Shown one piece after another: positions 19,082 to 28,430 of a stretch of 64,000 bases of DNA (position 1 is the first letter of the stretch; every line of letters begins with the position of its first letter). Position numbers and translations under genes: made by a program. Below the pieces are notes generated by a model that saw nothing but the letters and a program-made list of their open reading frames with translations, searched no databases and was not told where the DNA came from. The DNA is from Pseudomonas sp. 10S4. GTDB lineage: Bacteria > Pseudomonadota > Gammaproteobacteria > Pseudomonadales > Pseudomonadaceae. The stretch lies in contig NZ_CP133774.1 in the NCBI RefSeq assembly GCF_034344865.1, positions 5,456,001 through 5,520,000 on the forward strand. Reading direction: 5' to 3'.

Positions 19082-19810
19082 TCAAAGCTCGATCAAAAAA
19101 TTAGGATCGAAACCAGTTATTTGATCCGGGTAGCCACGAGGATTGGAAACGACTCGGCATCCTCGCTTTAAAAAATCGGCTGCGATGTGGGTATGTCCGT
19201 AGACCCAAAGATCGGCCTTACCCAACAGCTCCGGCCAATCATTCGCATAGGCTGCGATTAGGTGTTCGGGGAGATCATCACCCACGTGATCCAACGCTGG
19301 CGCATGGTGCGTAACTACAACTGTTTTGCCTTCGAATGGCTTGTCCAATTCTTCAGAAAGCCAACCATAGGCAGCCTTTGATTTAGCGATCAAGTCATCG
19401 GGACGAAGGCGTCGACAACTTGCATCTGTTCTGATCACGGTGAAATCGTTCATCCACTCCCAAGCGATGCGTTTTGCCGCAACGACATTTCCGGTTGACG
19501 AGAAATCTGTCCACGCTGTAGTGACCAAAAACCGGGTCTGATCCAGGATTAAAACCTCGTTTTCGAGTACGTGGACGTGTGGTTTTGCCGCCTCCTTCAT
19601 CTTCCGCAGCGTGTGGTCAAGGTGGCCACCGTAGTACTCGTGATTTCCACACACATAGATCACTGGACACTGGAAAGTTTCGTTCGCCCATCTCACTCCG
19701 CGTGATCTCAGATCAATGTCACCCGCGAGAATGACAATGTCAGCATCGCTTGCAGGTGGATTGAATTGAGCAAACTCATTGTGCAGATCTGAATAGATTT
19801 GAAGCTTCAT
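19082..19810 (-). CDS. Calcineurin-like metallophosphoesterase
   Basis: This 242-residue metallophosphoesterase shows the full set of metal-binding motifs: D-x-H in YSDLHNEF (residues 7-9), GD in LAGDIDL, GNHE in VCGNHEYY, THH in VVTHHAP and GHTH in VYGHTHI. The family hydrolyses phosphomonoesters or phosphodiesters with two metal ions; the substrate here is unknown. No signal peptide is visible, so it is cytoplasmic. It appears monocistronic, with about 120 non-coding bases on its 5' side before the next gene. Confidence 0.88.
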   Translation of the reverse strand: MKLQIYSDLHNEFAQFNPPASDADIVILAGDIDLRSRGVRWANETFQCPVIYVCGNHEYYGGHLDHTLRKMKEAAKPHVHVLENEVLILDQTRFLVTTAWTDFSSTGNVVAAKRIAWEWMNDFTVIRTDASCRRLRPDDLIAKSKAAYGWLSEELDKPFEGKTVVVTHHAPALDHVGDDLPEHLIAAYANDWPELLGKADLWVYGHTHIAADFLKRGCRVVSNPRGYPDQITGFDPNFLIEL

Positions 19811-19934
19811 TGGAATAACCGCCTTGACGGGCCTTCGGTGTACCAGCTTTGTGGAAATCGTGGTTGCCGTCGATCAAACTTGACGAACCTATAGATTTCC
19901 CGAAAGGTTCCCGCCCTATCAGGCACACATCCCT

Positions 19935-20318
19935 CTACTGCAACACTGGCGGTGTGAAGTGATAACGCCCCTGCGCTGATCGTAGGTAGGTTTGGAGGCT
20001 AGCCCTACCAACCTCCTTCTTGAAAGATGCAACCACGTAACGCGAGCGCATGGTCGTAAGCACCCAGAATCGGCCTTCTTTGCGAGCGAACCGAATATCG
20101 GATGTGCGCATCAGATGGCCATCTTCGAAGCGTCCAAACTGATCCGCTCTCTCATGACCGAACACTATGCCAACGGCGGAACATGAGGAAATGAAGACGT
20201 CACTTAGATAAGCGGTGATAGGAGCCGAGTAGGCCTGATCATAGGCGCGAGAGATGCGCTTAAGGTGGAACTCAGTGAGGCTTTTGCCGTGCAGCTCAGC
20301 ATTGATCGTGTTCAGCAT
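19935..20318 (-). CDS. Hypothetical protein
   Basis: The 127-residue protein starts at the ATG behind a good AGGAG site, although the frame is open for 19 further codons. It is basic, with no membrane segment and no domain I recognise. Its C-terminal half (RFWVLTTMRSRYVVASFKKE) looks like beta strands. It sits in a run of small same-strand genes of unknown function (19.9-21.3 kb). Confidence 0.5.
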   Translation of the reverse strand: MLNTINAELHGKSLTEFHLKRISRAYDQAYSAPITAYLSDVFISSCSAVGIVFGHERADQFGRFEDGHLMRTSDIRFARKEGRFWVLTTMRSRYVVASFKKEVGRASLQTYLRSAQGRYHFTPPVLQ

Positions 20319-20429
20319 TTTTATGCTCCTGAGGCGTAATTGCTGGTTCGTAACACGCTTTATGCGCTGTAACACAGCTCCTGTTACAGTGGAAAAATCG
20401 CGTTACATGTGTAGCGCCACTGCATCTGT

Positions 20430-20852
20430 TCAGTAGATTCTTCGGAGGTCAGTCAGGGCTCCGACGTCGAAATTCCGGTCGTGAGTGTCGGAGTAGACCG
20501 CGCCACCTTCGACTTGGAGGAGACATACCACTACGTCATTTTTGTCGAAGCCAACAGAGACTGACGCCAGCTTCTCCATCTTCCAGTTCTCGCACTTATT
20601 CATCCATGGTGGAGTAACCACTTGGACATCGGTGACGATCAACTCTTGGCTTTGGTTTGTTAGGAGGTCATTTAGTCTGACCTCATCATTGATCATGTGG
20701 ACGAAGGTGATGAGGCGACCTTCATGAAACTCCTGGACACTCACGTGATACCAGTGCATTGCAAGAACGCGCGACACGGAATTCCAGTGCGTAAGTCCTT
20801 CGCCAAACATCTCGGGAAGCCCGGCCATTTCTGAATTCTGGGTTCTAAACAT
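20430..20852 (-). CDS. Hypothetical protein
   Basis: The 140-residue soluble protein begins MFRTQNSEMAGLPEMFG and has a Trp/His-rich centre (HWNSVSRVLAMHWYHVSV). No family was recognised. It lies 40 bases downstream of the DUF6957-like gene on the same strand and is probably co-transcribed with it. Confidence 0.5.
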   Translation of the reverse strand: MFRTQNSEMAGLPEMFGEGLTHWNSVSRVLAMHWYHVSVQEFHEGRLITFVHMINDEVRLNDLLTNQSQELIVTDVQVVTPPWMNKCENWKMEKLASVSVGFDKNDVVVCLLQVEGGAVYSDTHDRNFDVGALTDLRRIY

Positions 20853-20892
20853 TTCATGTCTCGACTCAAGCCAACGCCTGCGCAGTGACTTG

Positions 20893-21345
20893 TCAAAAGA
20901 AGGAGAAAATCGTTTTTAGGTCGGCCTTTTTTTCGTGGCCAAGGCCCATGAGGACGTAAACGGTGTGCTTGGTTTCAAACATCACGCCGTCCTCAAAAGA
21001 GATGCACATGCTGCTGCGTACCCAGTCGCCGGGTTGGAAACGTTGTCTGCTGTCTTTGATGACTTTGTGGGCAAAGATGAAAAGCGGGCGGTGGCCGGCT
21101 GCTCGGACTTTGTTGAGTTCCTCTTCAGTGACGTCGACGTTGAAGATTGTCCAATCCTCTACTAAGCAATACGGTTTGCGCGGATAGAGAGCCAGCACGA
21201 GTCCGATGAGAATCTCTTCTGAGTCCATCGATCCTTGGCGGGGCTCGCCAGGGCCAGCGAGCAGTTCGTCAGCACCTTTGCTTTGACCTGGGCTCAACCT
21301 CAAATCTCCGTTAATACATATGCTGTGTTCATTACTTGATCCCAC
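20893..21345 (-). CDS. DUF6957-like protein
   Basis: The 150-residue protein resembles the Pseudomonas DUF6957 family: ALYPRKPYCLVEDWTIFNVDVT, then PLFIFAHKVIKDSRQRF, GDWVRSSM and a terminal hydrophobic/strand region. No function is established for the family. The open frame begins at GTG; an internal ATG (MDSEEIL) about 40 residues in would fit the conserved core equally well. It leads a short operon of unknown genes. Confidence 0.55.
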   Translation of the reverse strand: MGSSNEHSICINGDLRLSPGQSKGADELLAGPGEPRQGSMDSEEILIGLVLALYPRKPYCLVEDWTIFNVDVTEEELNKVRAAGHRPLFIFAHKVIKDSRQRFQPGDWVRSSMCISFEDGVMFETKHTVYVLMGLGHEKKADLKTIFSFF

Positions 21346-21567
21346 CCAGGCTACGCAACCGTAGGCCTGAACCGTTCTCGAATAAATGTGATTGGCTGAT
21401 CACGATCCTCGCTCGCTCAAACTCGGTGCTTGAGGCATCTGAAGGACTTGAAAACTGGCGTGCGCACCATGAATACCCCGGTTTCATGCTCCTGCAGAGA
21501 GGCCTTGGCGGTGTCCTGCCACTCACTCTCAATCACTGTGCACCATCCCTTAGAACACTCGATATTG

Positions 21568-21597
21568 CGGATAATACACTATATTGACGTTTATCCG
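21568..21597. promoter_or_regulatory. Inverted repeat upstream of HTH gene
   Basis: CGGATAA and TTATCCG form a perfect 7-bp inverted repeat separated by 16 bases, overlapping the AT-rich promoter region of the regulator gene that starts at 21639. The position suggests an operator, perhaps for autoregulation. Confidence 0.4.
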
Positions 21598-21638
21598 TAA
21601 AGCTCAGTTATGGCTATATCCTGACTTTTGAGAAAGTC

Positions 21639-22112
21639 ATGGAACTGAGAACCGCATTTGCAGGCGTACTTCGGGCGCTCCGTCTCGTCCGGCGCGCCAG
21701 GTATGCTGACGTCTCGGATGCGACCCACCGACGTAAAGTCAGTGCTCTCGAGAACGCGCAGACCAGCATCACCGTCGAGCAATTTGACGAGTTGGCGCAA
21801 TCCCTTGGCCTGGATCCGATAGCCATGCTTACCCTCTGCATTGCCCACCGCCAGGGTGAGCAGCCACTCACCGTAATCGGCCGGGCATTGACCGACGTGG
21901 CGGCCTTCGAAGCTGAAGGTGGTATGAAGGTGCTCAGTGACCAGTTCGATGCAGACGGTAACCTCATAAAACGAGGACGCGGCAAGCCGCTAAACGCAGA
22001 TAATGAGAGAGCAGTACTGGTACTCAAAGCGGAAGGTGCGACGCAGCAGCAGGCAGCGGCGCAATTGGGGCTGGCTTTGTCGTCGGTGAGGGAGTATTGG
22101 AAAAAGAACTGA
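21639..22112 (+). CDS. Xre-like helix-turn-helix regulator
   Basis: This 157-residue protein begins MELRTAFAGVLRALRL and has the layout of Xre/Cro-type regulators: an N-terminal HTH region ending at SALENAQTSITVEQFDELAQSLGLDPIAML. The usual R-x-x-I-S-x-L-E recognition segment is here RRKVSALE. The C-terminal part holds a second HTH-like segment (ATQQQAAAQLGLALSSVREYW) of resolvase/homeodomain type. It is probably a DNA-binding regulator of the surrounding accessory genes or of itself. A possible operator lies just upstream. Confidence 0.7.
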   Translation: MELRTAFAGVLRALRLVRRARYADVSDATHRRKVSALENAQTSITVEQFDELAQSLGLDPIAMLTLCIAHRQGEQPLTVIGRALTDVAAFEAEGGMKVLSDQFDADGNLIKRGRGKPLNADNERAVLVLKAEGATQQQAAAQLGLALSSVREYWKKN

Positions 22113-22206
22113 TATCAGGAGTTTACCCTTGGCAAACGAACTCACACTTCAAACTCTGGCGTGCTGCCTTAGTAGTGACTTGATCAAACACCAGGCTTGG
22201 AGTTTG

Positions 22207-22425
22207 CTAAATTCGCCTCCACGCCTCTACTAACTCTCGGCCATGAGCCGGTTTCCACTCTCTTAGCTTTTTGTTGTTAGTTCCCTTGATCTCAAGAGCT
22301 AGCCCCGTGAACCGATTTCTATAGCGCATTAAATTTCTACCCTTTGGGGTCACCGGCGCTGGGCTTTCTTGGCATGTAATCGCCTGTAGACTCTCTCACC
22401 CGTCTCACTGTAGCGGCGAGCCTTT
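22207..22425 (-). pseudogene. Remnant resembling the MvaT/H-NS C-terminal domain
   Basis: Reading the minus strand gives RYRNRFTGLALEIKGTNN and KKLREWKPAHGRELVEAW before a stop at 22207. This follows the pattern of the MvaT DNA-binding domain (compare YKNPHSGEVVETKGGNH and KTLKEWKAEHG at 8.6 kb). A preceding basic segment (RRYSETGERVYRRL) lies in another frame, so the gene is frameshifted, and no oligomerisation domain was found. It is probably the remains of a mobile-element-borne silencer. Confidence 0.4.
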
Positions 22426-22607
22426 ACCGTGGGCAGTCCTATTAGCAGCTACTCAAATATCTTGGTGAGCAAGGAAAAAATTGCTGCAATGGCGTTTGTA
22501 GGAAGTGGCCAAACGAGTTTCAGGACTGCCTTCTTGTACGAATGCAGTCAGGTAGAAGAACTCCATTCCCAAAGATACAAGCGATCCTGGCGTGTCGAGA
22601 GCGCGGT

Positions 22608-22688
22608 ATGAGCCATAAAGAAACGGCACAGAAGTTCAGTATCTCGACGTCGACCGTGAGCTGGGACTGGAATAGTGATTTAGAGTAG
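22608..22688 (+). pseudogene. Short helix-turn-helix (transposase-like) remnant
   Basis: A 26-codon frame, MSHKETAQKFSISTSTVSWDW, has the look of the N-terminal HTH of IS3/IS630-type transposases but stops at once. It is too short for assignment and is reported as a possible IS scar at the left edge of the transposition module. Confidence 0.3.
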
Positions 22689-22717
22689 ATACCTATCCGC
22701 CCGCAGTTCTGCACGGA

Positions 22718-23146
22718 CTAAATATTTGTGCGCCAGTCGTTCACTAAGCTAATAGAGCTTTCAATGCGACAGATCAAATCACAAATATTAGTTACAAATA
22801 AATTCTGCCTGGCGCCAACCAGAGAAATTGGCCAATCATAAAGATAATATTGAAACAGAATCAAACTATCTGATGCAGCGCTCTTGGTATCTAAATTCAT
22901 AACAAAGCTATCAGGAGATAGTTTACGAGTGACAAATATAGGGTTCCGATATTTTTGGTGCTTTGCGAAAACAACTTCATATCCAGAACTTCGCGCCAAG
23001 GAAATATTATAATTCACTATAAGTCCTTGGCTAGTGATGGCGAGTTGCAATAACGTGGCCCGCGTATAAAGGCGCGGCAAGTCAACTACGTCAACTTCCA
23101 GAGGTATCGTTGTTTTTGAAATAAAAATCATACCAAACGCCCTCAA
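22718..23146 (-). CDS. Unknown ORF at the 3' end of the transposition module
   Basis: Up to 142 residues, starting either at a TTG overlapping the tniQ stop or at the ATG at 23131. It is AT-rich like the other module genes, predicted soluble, rich in beta strands (IFISKTTIPLEVDVVDLPRL), and matches nothing I know. Overlap with the tniQ-like gene places it in the same operon, where Tn7-like elements can carry an accessory targeting gene (tnsE position), but there is no sequence resemblance to TnsE that I can see. Confidence 0.5.
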   Translation of the reverse strand: MRAFGMIFISKTTIPLEVDVVDLPRLYTRATLLQLAITSQGLIVNYNISLARSSGYEVVFAKHQKYRNPIFVTRKLSPDSFVMNLDTKSAASDSLILFQYYLYDWPISLVGARQNLFVTNICDLICRIESSISLVNDWRTNI

Positions 23147-24094
23147 TAATTCTTACTGCAATAGCCCCTAAGAAACTCACTAACACCGCAATATTTTATA
23201 TGCCGGCCGAAAATATATAGCAAGTCGTACACATCGCTACTTCCAATCACGTTAGAAACTTGCCCCAGTTCGAAAAATGTCTTAATGTCCTCCGCATTTA
23301 CTATTTTTAGGCCTGAATCACTTAACCCAAGAACCCACCCCAATAGCGATATCGCCGCGTATCTTTGTTGCGCGGAAGCAAGATAAGGCCCGAACCGTAG
23401 TTTCTTCCAAAACCCCAGATTGCTTTGCCCGCTCTTTGCTCTTGAGTAGAGACGTGAACAAAAACCAAAATCAGGATAGAGCATTATTTCCAGAAATAAT
23501 CTACAAAATTGATATAGAAGGTCTGGATTTTTAGTTTCTTGGCATGTCACATTCATCTCAGATTTTAGTAACAGACGTTGTACCAAATTAGCAACATGCC
23601 ATTCTTCAGAAGAAACCCTAAGCGATTCTCGTCCATTCAGAACTTCGTTGTGAAAACTAAATAATTTGGAGCCCATCGCTAGGTGTTTTCCGATGCCATA
23701 ATCCGCATCTTGGAAAAAACTTTTGTGTTTTGAGCAAATCGTATGATAAGTAACCGCCCATTCCCTAAGCACCGCTGGGTGCCCGGCCTGAGGAATTTGC
23801 TCTACAAAAACACTCATAGCAGTATGACCGTCGATAATACCTCGGAATTATCCAATGAGACATAGGGTAAAAAAATTGTTATATGTCTTCAACGAACAGA
23901 AAATTAAATCCCTGCATTTAGTGGAAAAAATTACAGTCAGAATCAAAGTCAACATCGAAGCTTCCTTGACTCACTGAAAACAAAAATAAATCACTCAGCG
24001 CGTCAACTCCGAGCATCGGTAACTTATCAAATACTGCCAAACGATACATCCAACTAGAATATGTTTCATCTTCAAAGGGTGAAGTTGCGCTCAT
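23143..24094 (-). pseudogene. tniQ: TniQ/TnsD-like target-selection protein, frameshifted
   Basis: The ATG at 24094 begins a TniQ-type N-terminus: SPFEDETYSSWMYRLAVF, then DALSDLFLF. This matches the P-x-x-E-x-x-SW-x-x-R-x-A signature. That frame stops near 23920. The next piece in another frame reads HWIIPRYYRRSYCYECF, and the 224-codon frame 23143-23817 supplies the second half of the zinc-binding region (ICSKHKSFF) and the C-terminal helices. At least two indels are needed, one being an extra T in the run encoding YECF. TniQ/TnsD proteins direct Tn7-like transposition to chosen targets. The stop is overlapped by the unknown ORF. Family recognition is by motif only. Confidence 0.6.
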
Positions 24095-24849
24095 TTCCGT
24101 CGCACCCGCAATAAATCAGTAACGTATTTCACTGACGACAACAGTTCCATATTGGAACTCGACTCAATTTTCTCTGCAAGCATGTCACATCATGGTAAGC
24201 CGGCCAATTGATCCATCTGCCGACTGGAAAAGCATGTCAACAACCGAGGGGTATCCAGTATTTCACGCATCACACCGCTCGATAAATTCGCATGTTGAGC
24301 AATAAAATCTTTAAACGACCTATCATTCTGTAAAGGCTCTAGCATTATCAAAAATGGGATTAGCGGCGAGTCATCCAAGATGCTTTTCAACCAAGCTAAT
24401 GAAGCACGGTTTATAGTTATGAGTATACACAGCTCAGGTATCGCATCACGCATCCTAGCTAAATCGTCAATCAACTTTGCTAAATGTCTTGAATGAAAGA
24501 CTTTCAAGTCCTGGAAGTCTTCAAGCACAACCAATTTAAGATTGACCAGCTTAGTCATAGCAATTAGTGTGCGTAATAGCTGCCCTTTGGGACGTTTAAT
24601 ATTGAACAGCCCAAAATACTCTGTTAGCCATTCGGAAGGATAAAAGCTAGATTCTACCGATTGAGTGCTGAGAGCTACTGCTCTACATCCAAAATCAGCA
24701 CATATAGAAGAAACACAAGTAGACATACCAGCGCCTAATGGGACAACCAATACTATAATTTCTGGAAGCCCGCCAACTGTCTTCATGGTGAATTTAGCTT
24801 TAATCATGTTCAATGCCGCAAGTTGCTGGCGCGTAAAAAAATTGAACAT
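24091..24849 (-). pseudogene. Second TniB/TnsC-like ATPase with degenerate P-loop
   Basis: The 219-codon frame to the TGA at 24190 resembles an AAA+ regulator of the TniB/TnsC kind. A hydrophobic strand precedes VPLGAGMST, where a Walker A lysine is expected but methionine is found. A Walker B-like LVVLEDFQDL follows, then a sensor-like ILITINRAS. Past the TGA the same frame continues for 33 codons and ends in a TGA that overlaps the tniQ ATG, so the first stop is probably a nonsense mutation and the native protein about 252 residues. It lies between the canonical TniB gene and tniQ. A non-hydrolysing partner for TniB is an attractive guess. Confidence 0.5.
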
Positions 24850-24908
24850 TCTAGTTGCGACGCTTAACAGGAGTGGCAGTCTTCAATGGCACTAGACTAA
24901 GGCCATAC

Positions 24909-25754
24909 TTAAGGCAAAGCATGCGCAATATCATCGTTGACTTGCTCTACCATGATACGTTCTTGCCCCGTGACAATGGCATCAATGGCACACGCTTTAA
25001 TGATTTTGACAATGTTGTCCATGTTTCCATGCGAATGCTTAAGAATACGTCTCCTATGCACTTTACTTGCCAGATCTGAACATAGACGCAGCGGCAGATG
25101 TGATTCATAGGTAGCTAGAAAGTCACAGAAATCCGCGTCATCAGTCCAAAGCGTTAACGGCCAATATATGTAACGTCGAGATATTTGGTCATCTTTATCG
25201 AGCACTGCTTTGGCTCGTTCATCTCCGAAACATATTAAACAGAGAAATAACGGAGGGCCGGCCAAATGTTTCATCAGTGATAACGAAGTAGTTTGTTGCG
25301 ACAAGGTCTTGAAACCCGTGTCATGAAGCTCATCAATGAGCAGCGCTACGAATTTTTCAGATCGAATGATATGAAGCAAGCGAGAGGTTCGCTCTCGCGT
25401 GTTGCGTCGATTGGAAAGTTTGATGCCAAACGCATCACAGATCAGATCCCGGAGTTTGCTATTGTCAAGATCTTCGCCTACGCCGATTGCTTTAATTCGC
25501 TGATCGCCTACAGCATACATTTGTTCGAGGCGTCGAATTATCGCAGACTTTCCGTAACCTCCATTACCGAATATAAGCATGCCAGGTGCCTGCAACTGAT
25601 CCTCACTCATCAAGACATAATCTATCGTCTCAAACAGTGGATCAAGCCGCTTTGTAGGAATCCAAATATCCTTTTTGCAAATCTTAATGCGCTGCCGATC
25701 ATCAAGATCTGCCTGCGAACGCTTATCGGTTAGAATATGCTCGTATTTTTCCAT
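24909..25754 (-). CDS. tniB: TniB/TnsC-family transposition ATPase
   Basis: The 281-residue AAA+ ATPase has Walker A FGNGGYGKS near residue 63, Walker B FVALLIDELHD near residue 137 and a following sensor region (FLCLICFGDE). Its length and the IPTKRLDPLFETIDYVL lead-in fit TniB/TnsC proteins, which polymerise on target DNA with ATP and recruit the transposase. It lies six bases after the TnsB-like gene and before the second ATPase. This is one of the few genes in the module with no visible damage. ATG start, with a modest purine-rich site. Confidence 0.72.
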   Translation of the reverse strand: MEKYEHILTDKRSQADLDDRQRIKICKKDIWIPTKRLDPLFETIDYVLMSEDQLQAPGMLIFGNGGYGKSAIIRRLEQMYAVGDQRIKAIGVGEDLDNSKLRDLICDAFGIKLSNRRNTRERTSRLLHIIRSEKFVALLIDELHDTGFKTLSQQTTSLSLMKHLAGPPLFLCLICFGDERAKAVLDKDDQISRRYIYWPLTLWTDDADFCDFLATYESHLPLRLCSDLASKVHRRRILKHSHGNMDNIVKIIKACAIDAIVTGQERIMVEQVNDDIAHALP

Positions 25755-25760
25755 GGTTAA

Positions 25761-27584
25761 TCACCTCAGTCGTCTAGAGTATCGATCAGAATCACCGGCT
25801 TGTAGTCGTCTACCTCTGATGGAAGCTAGGTCTTCATGCGAAGAAAGATCTTTTGATTTATCAAGCTGAACTACAGGATCAGGCAGCAGCCAAGGTATAT
25901 TCTGATGATTATCGGTAGTTTTTTCCGACTTTTTGTTTTTATACTGTAGTGTTTTCTCAATGGCGCTCTCTACAATTGCATCCTGACTATCCATAGCCTC
26001 GAACGCATACTCATCAACTATTGCACCATCTGGCATGTTTTTGTGGTCTGGGCTTGCCCTAGAGATCCATAGAGACTTGCTGTAAGCCTCCCAATCGTTA
26101 GATAAGCCGACGCGAATCCTCGTACAAGGGATTTCATAAAAGAAGTCTCCAAGCATTATCCATACCGAAGATAGATCGTACGGGTTGTACCTCAACTGGC
26201 AAGTTTCACCAATGTATGCGCTTATAATAGAGCCTGAGTATCTACGGCTGGCAAAATTAATACCGTACGGATGAATTTTATGGCCATATGAAGAAGGCAT
26301 AAAGTCCAGCATAAAAGACCTTTCAGAATTTTCCTCGACCATAGATATCAGATCATTACGACCTAATTTAACAGCGTGAGTCCATGCTGCGCGAGGGGAG
26401 CATTTTAGTGATGAATGTATTTTTCCGTGATATTCAGTAACCTTTTCACCAAACCAAGCTCTGCACTCATGAATATCCATGCAAGCATTGAGTTCACTCT
26501 CAAAGCTTTGCCGCTCCTCTACGTTACTACCGGTAGCCCCAGGTAAGAAGTGAACTCCCCGAACCATGAATACACCGATAACACGTTCGATAATTCCGCC
26601 GTACCACTTTTACCAATAGGTCTGTGATCCCAATCAATCCCATGGCGAGCGCATTTAGCCATGAGTTCCGGACTGATGAACTCTGCGGCATTGTCAGTAT
26701 AAATCTGACTCGGCAGTCCGCAAAAAGGATATAAATTCGGATCAGTTTTCATCGGATTGAAAAAACTATCTTTTCGAAGAATGGCTGAAACCAATGCAAG
26801 TTGCACTGTTATTACGTTAGGATTAGTCATACTCAAATAGAATCCAAGTATCACTCTAGTCATTGCGCAAATGATCATCGTCACCCAAGGACGGCCTATG
26901 ATCAAATCTCTATGGACTGTGTCTACCAGTAAAACATCAACCTGTGTATGATCCATGATAATAGATTGAAGAGGTTTCTCGAAATCGACGAAATCATCTC
27001 GCTGATCATATTTCTGGTCTCCTTTTCTTTGCCAAATCTGCGATAGAATTTATCTCGCTCTGGCTTTTGTGCAAGAAATTTACTTACTGCATACCGGGTC
27101 GGTCGGCTTAGCCCTTTTTTATGGCAAAGCCTACTCGCATAATCTAAAACAGACTTGCGACGCCTGCACGTAGTCCAATATATTTTTTCTGATATGCAAC
27201 TTCGAAAATATCTAACATTTCTTGAGTTGTACGGCTAGAGCCTATTGAAGGCCCTCTTTTCTGTCTGACCAAGCCCCTATAGTCCGAGCTTTTTCTGAAG
27301 TTATCTAACAACTCGTAAAACCTTGATTTTTCAACTCCCAACAACTCAATAGCATGTTTGCGCGATATCAAACTACTCTCAAAGTCTTTAAGCGTTTTAC
27401 GGCGACTGATTGCAAGCATTTCTTCATCTAACGATGCGCTTGATTCGAATACAGCGGTCGGTGTGTTGTCCACCGCAGTTCGAGCTCTAACCATCGGAGC
27501 TGGCACAATTGGAGCGCCAGCCACGCTACGACCTTCGTTAGTTTGCTGATCATCCGTTTCCTGCTTTCGAGATTTTTCGATCAT
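25761..27584 (-). pseudogene. tniA: TnsB/TniA-like DDE transposase with three frameshifts
   Basis: Three open frames form one protein of about 600 residues. The N-terminal part (from MIEKSRKQ, with an HTH around SRKHAIELLGVEKSRFYELL) leads into VLDYASRLCHKKGLS and a rve/DDE integrase core. In the core, MDHTQVDVLLVD carries the first Asp and IYTDNAAEF the second, with the Glu near WYGGIIERVIG. The Mu-type C-terminal part follows. Breaks lie near 27150-27157, at the T-run 27011-27013 and at the T-run 26608-26611 (plus-strand view); adding one base at each restores the reading. The enzyme catalyses strand transfer in Tn7/Tn5053-like transposition. No TnsA-like endonuclease was found, pointing to a replicative Tn5053 style. 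The frame extends to a TTG at 27644. Confidence 0.68.
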
Positions 27585-28430
27585 GCTTTTAGATTTTCCG
27601 AAGCTGTAGGCACTTCGTATAATCAACACATGTTCGGCGAACAATCAACTATCAACAACACTTCAAGCCAAGGGGGATAAATTTTTTAACCACAGTGCAA
27701 GTGCGTGTTTTAATTCACTATTAATTGACAGCCAGCTTACACTTAGAGCTTCACTCTTTGCAATCAACAAGTTAGTTTTTTGTCAATATTAGCCATGACT
27801 TTCACGGCTGTCTTTTATGAGTTTTTTTATAGCGGCATGGCTAATAATCGAGAAGCCAAAATAACTAATAATTCTAAAACTAGCGCAGGAAATCTACACA
27901 TTATTTCATTTAACGATAATTGACGTAGCGGGTCGTGTCTTAAATCCCTTACAAAAACATGAGGTTAATTAGTGTGTCAATTTATGCAACCTTTTAATCT
28001 GCATTTCCGCCAACGCCTCCTTATAATTTTTGTTTAGACTTATCTGTTTTTTTATTTCGAAAAAATCTTCATGGATTGATTGCGCTGGTTTTCCGATACC
28101 AATTTATCTACAACGCGTCTTCGCCATGAACGGGTAACTCAGTCCTTTTACTGAGAGGTTTGTTGGATGTCTTACCACTAGAGCAAGATCAGCCAAGATC
28201 TTACGCGCGAAATTCAAGCGAATTCTTCCATTTAATTTTTTAACGACTTCAAATAGCGAAGATAAGTGGACGAATATTATTTCGTCCACTTAAATAATGC
28301 ATTTTTTAGCACAAATTCTATTTAATCAATCAGTTAGCGCTATCCAGAGAATTACCAGCGTTTACACTAACCTCCGGTCACGTTTGCACAAAACCCCGTT
28401 TCTCAAAAAATCAGCAATTTGAAGGCTTAT
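27585..28430. other. AT-rich non-coding segment, likely transposon right end
   Basis: About 850 AT-rich bases without a gene. Variants of TGTCAATTA occur four times: near 27731 and 27924 on the minus strand, and near 27781 and 27975 on the plus strand. ATTAGCCATG at about 27789 is repeated inverted as CATGGCTAAT at about 27836. GTTGAT-type motifs lie near 27625-27655. Tn7-like ends commonly start TGT and carry repeated transposase sites within about 150 bases of the transposase gene, so the minus-strand TGTCAATTAA near 27731 is a plausible terminus. No matching left end was found. Confidence 0.35.
28264..28291. terminator. Perfect hairpin AAGTGGACGA/TCGTCCACTT
   Basis: A 10-bp perfect inverted repeat with an 8-base AT loop is present. 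It could be an intrinsic terminator without a strong U-tract, a protein-binding palindrome, or part of a transposon end. It lies in the non-coding stretch between the transposition module and the integrase remnant. Confidence 0.4.
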
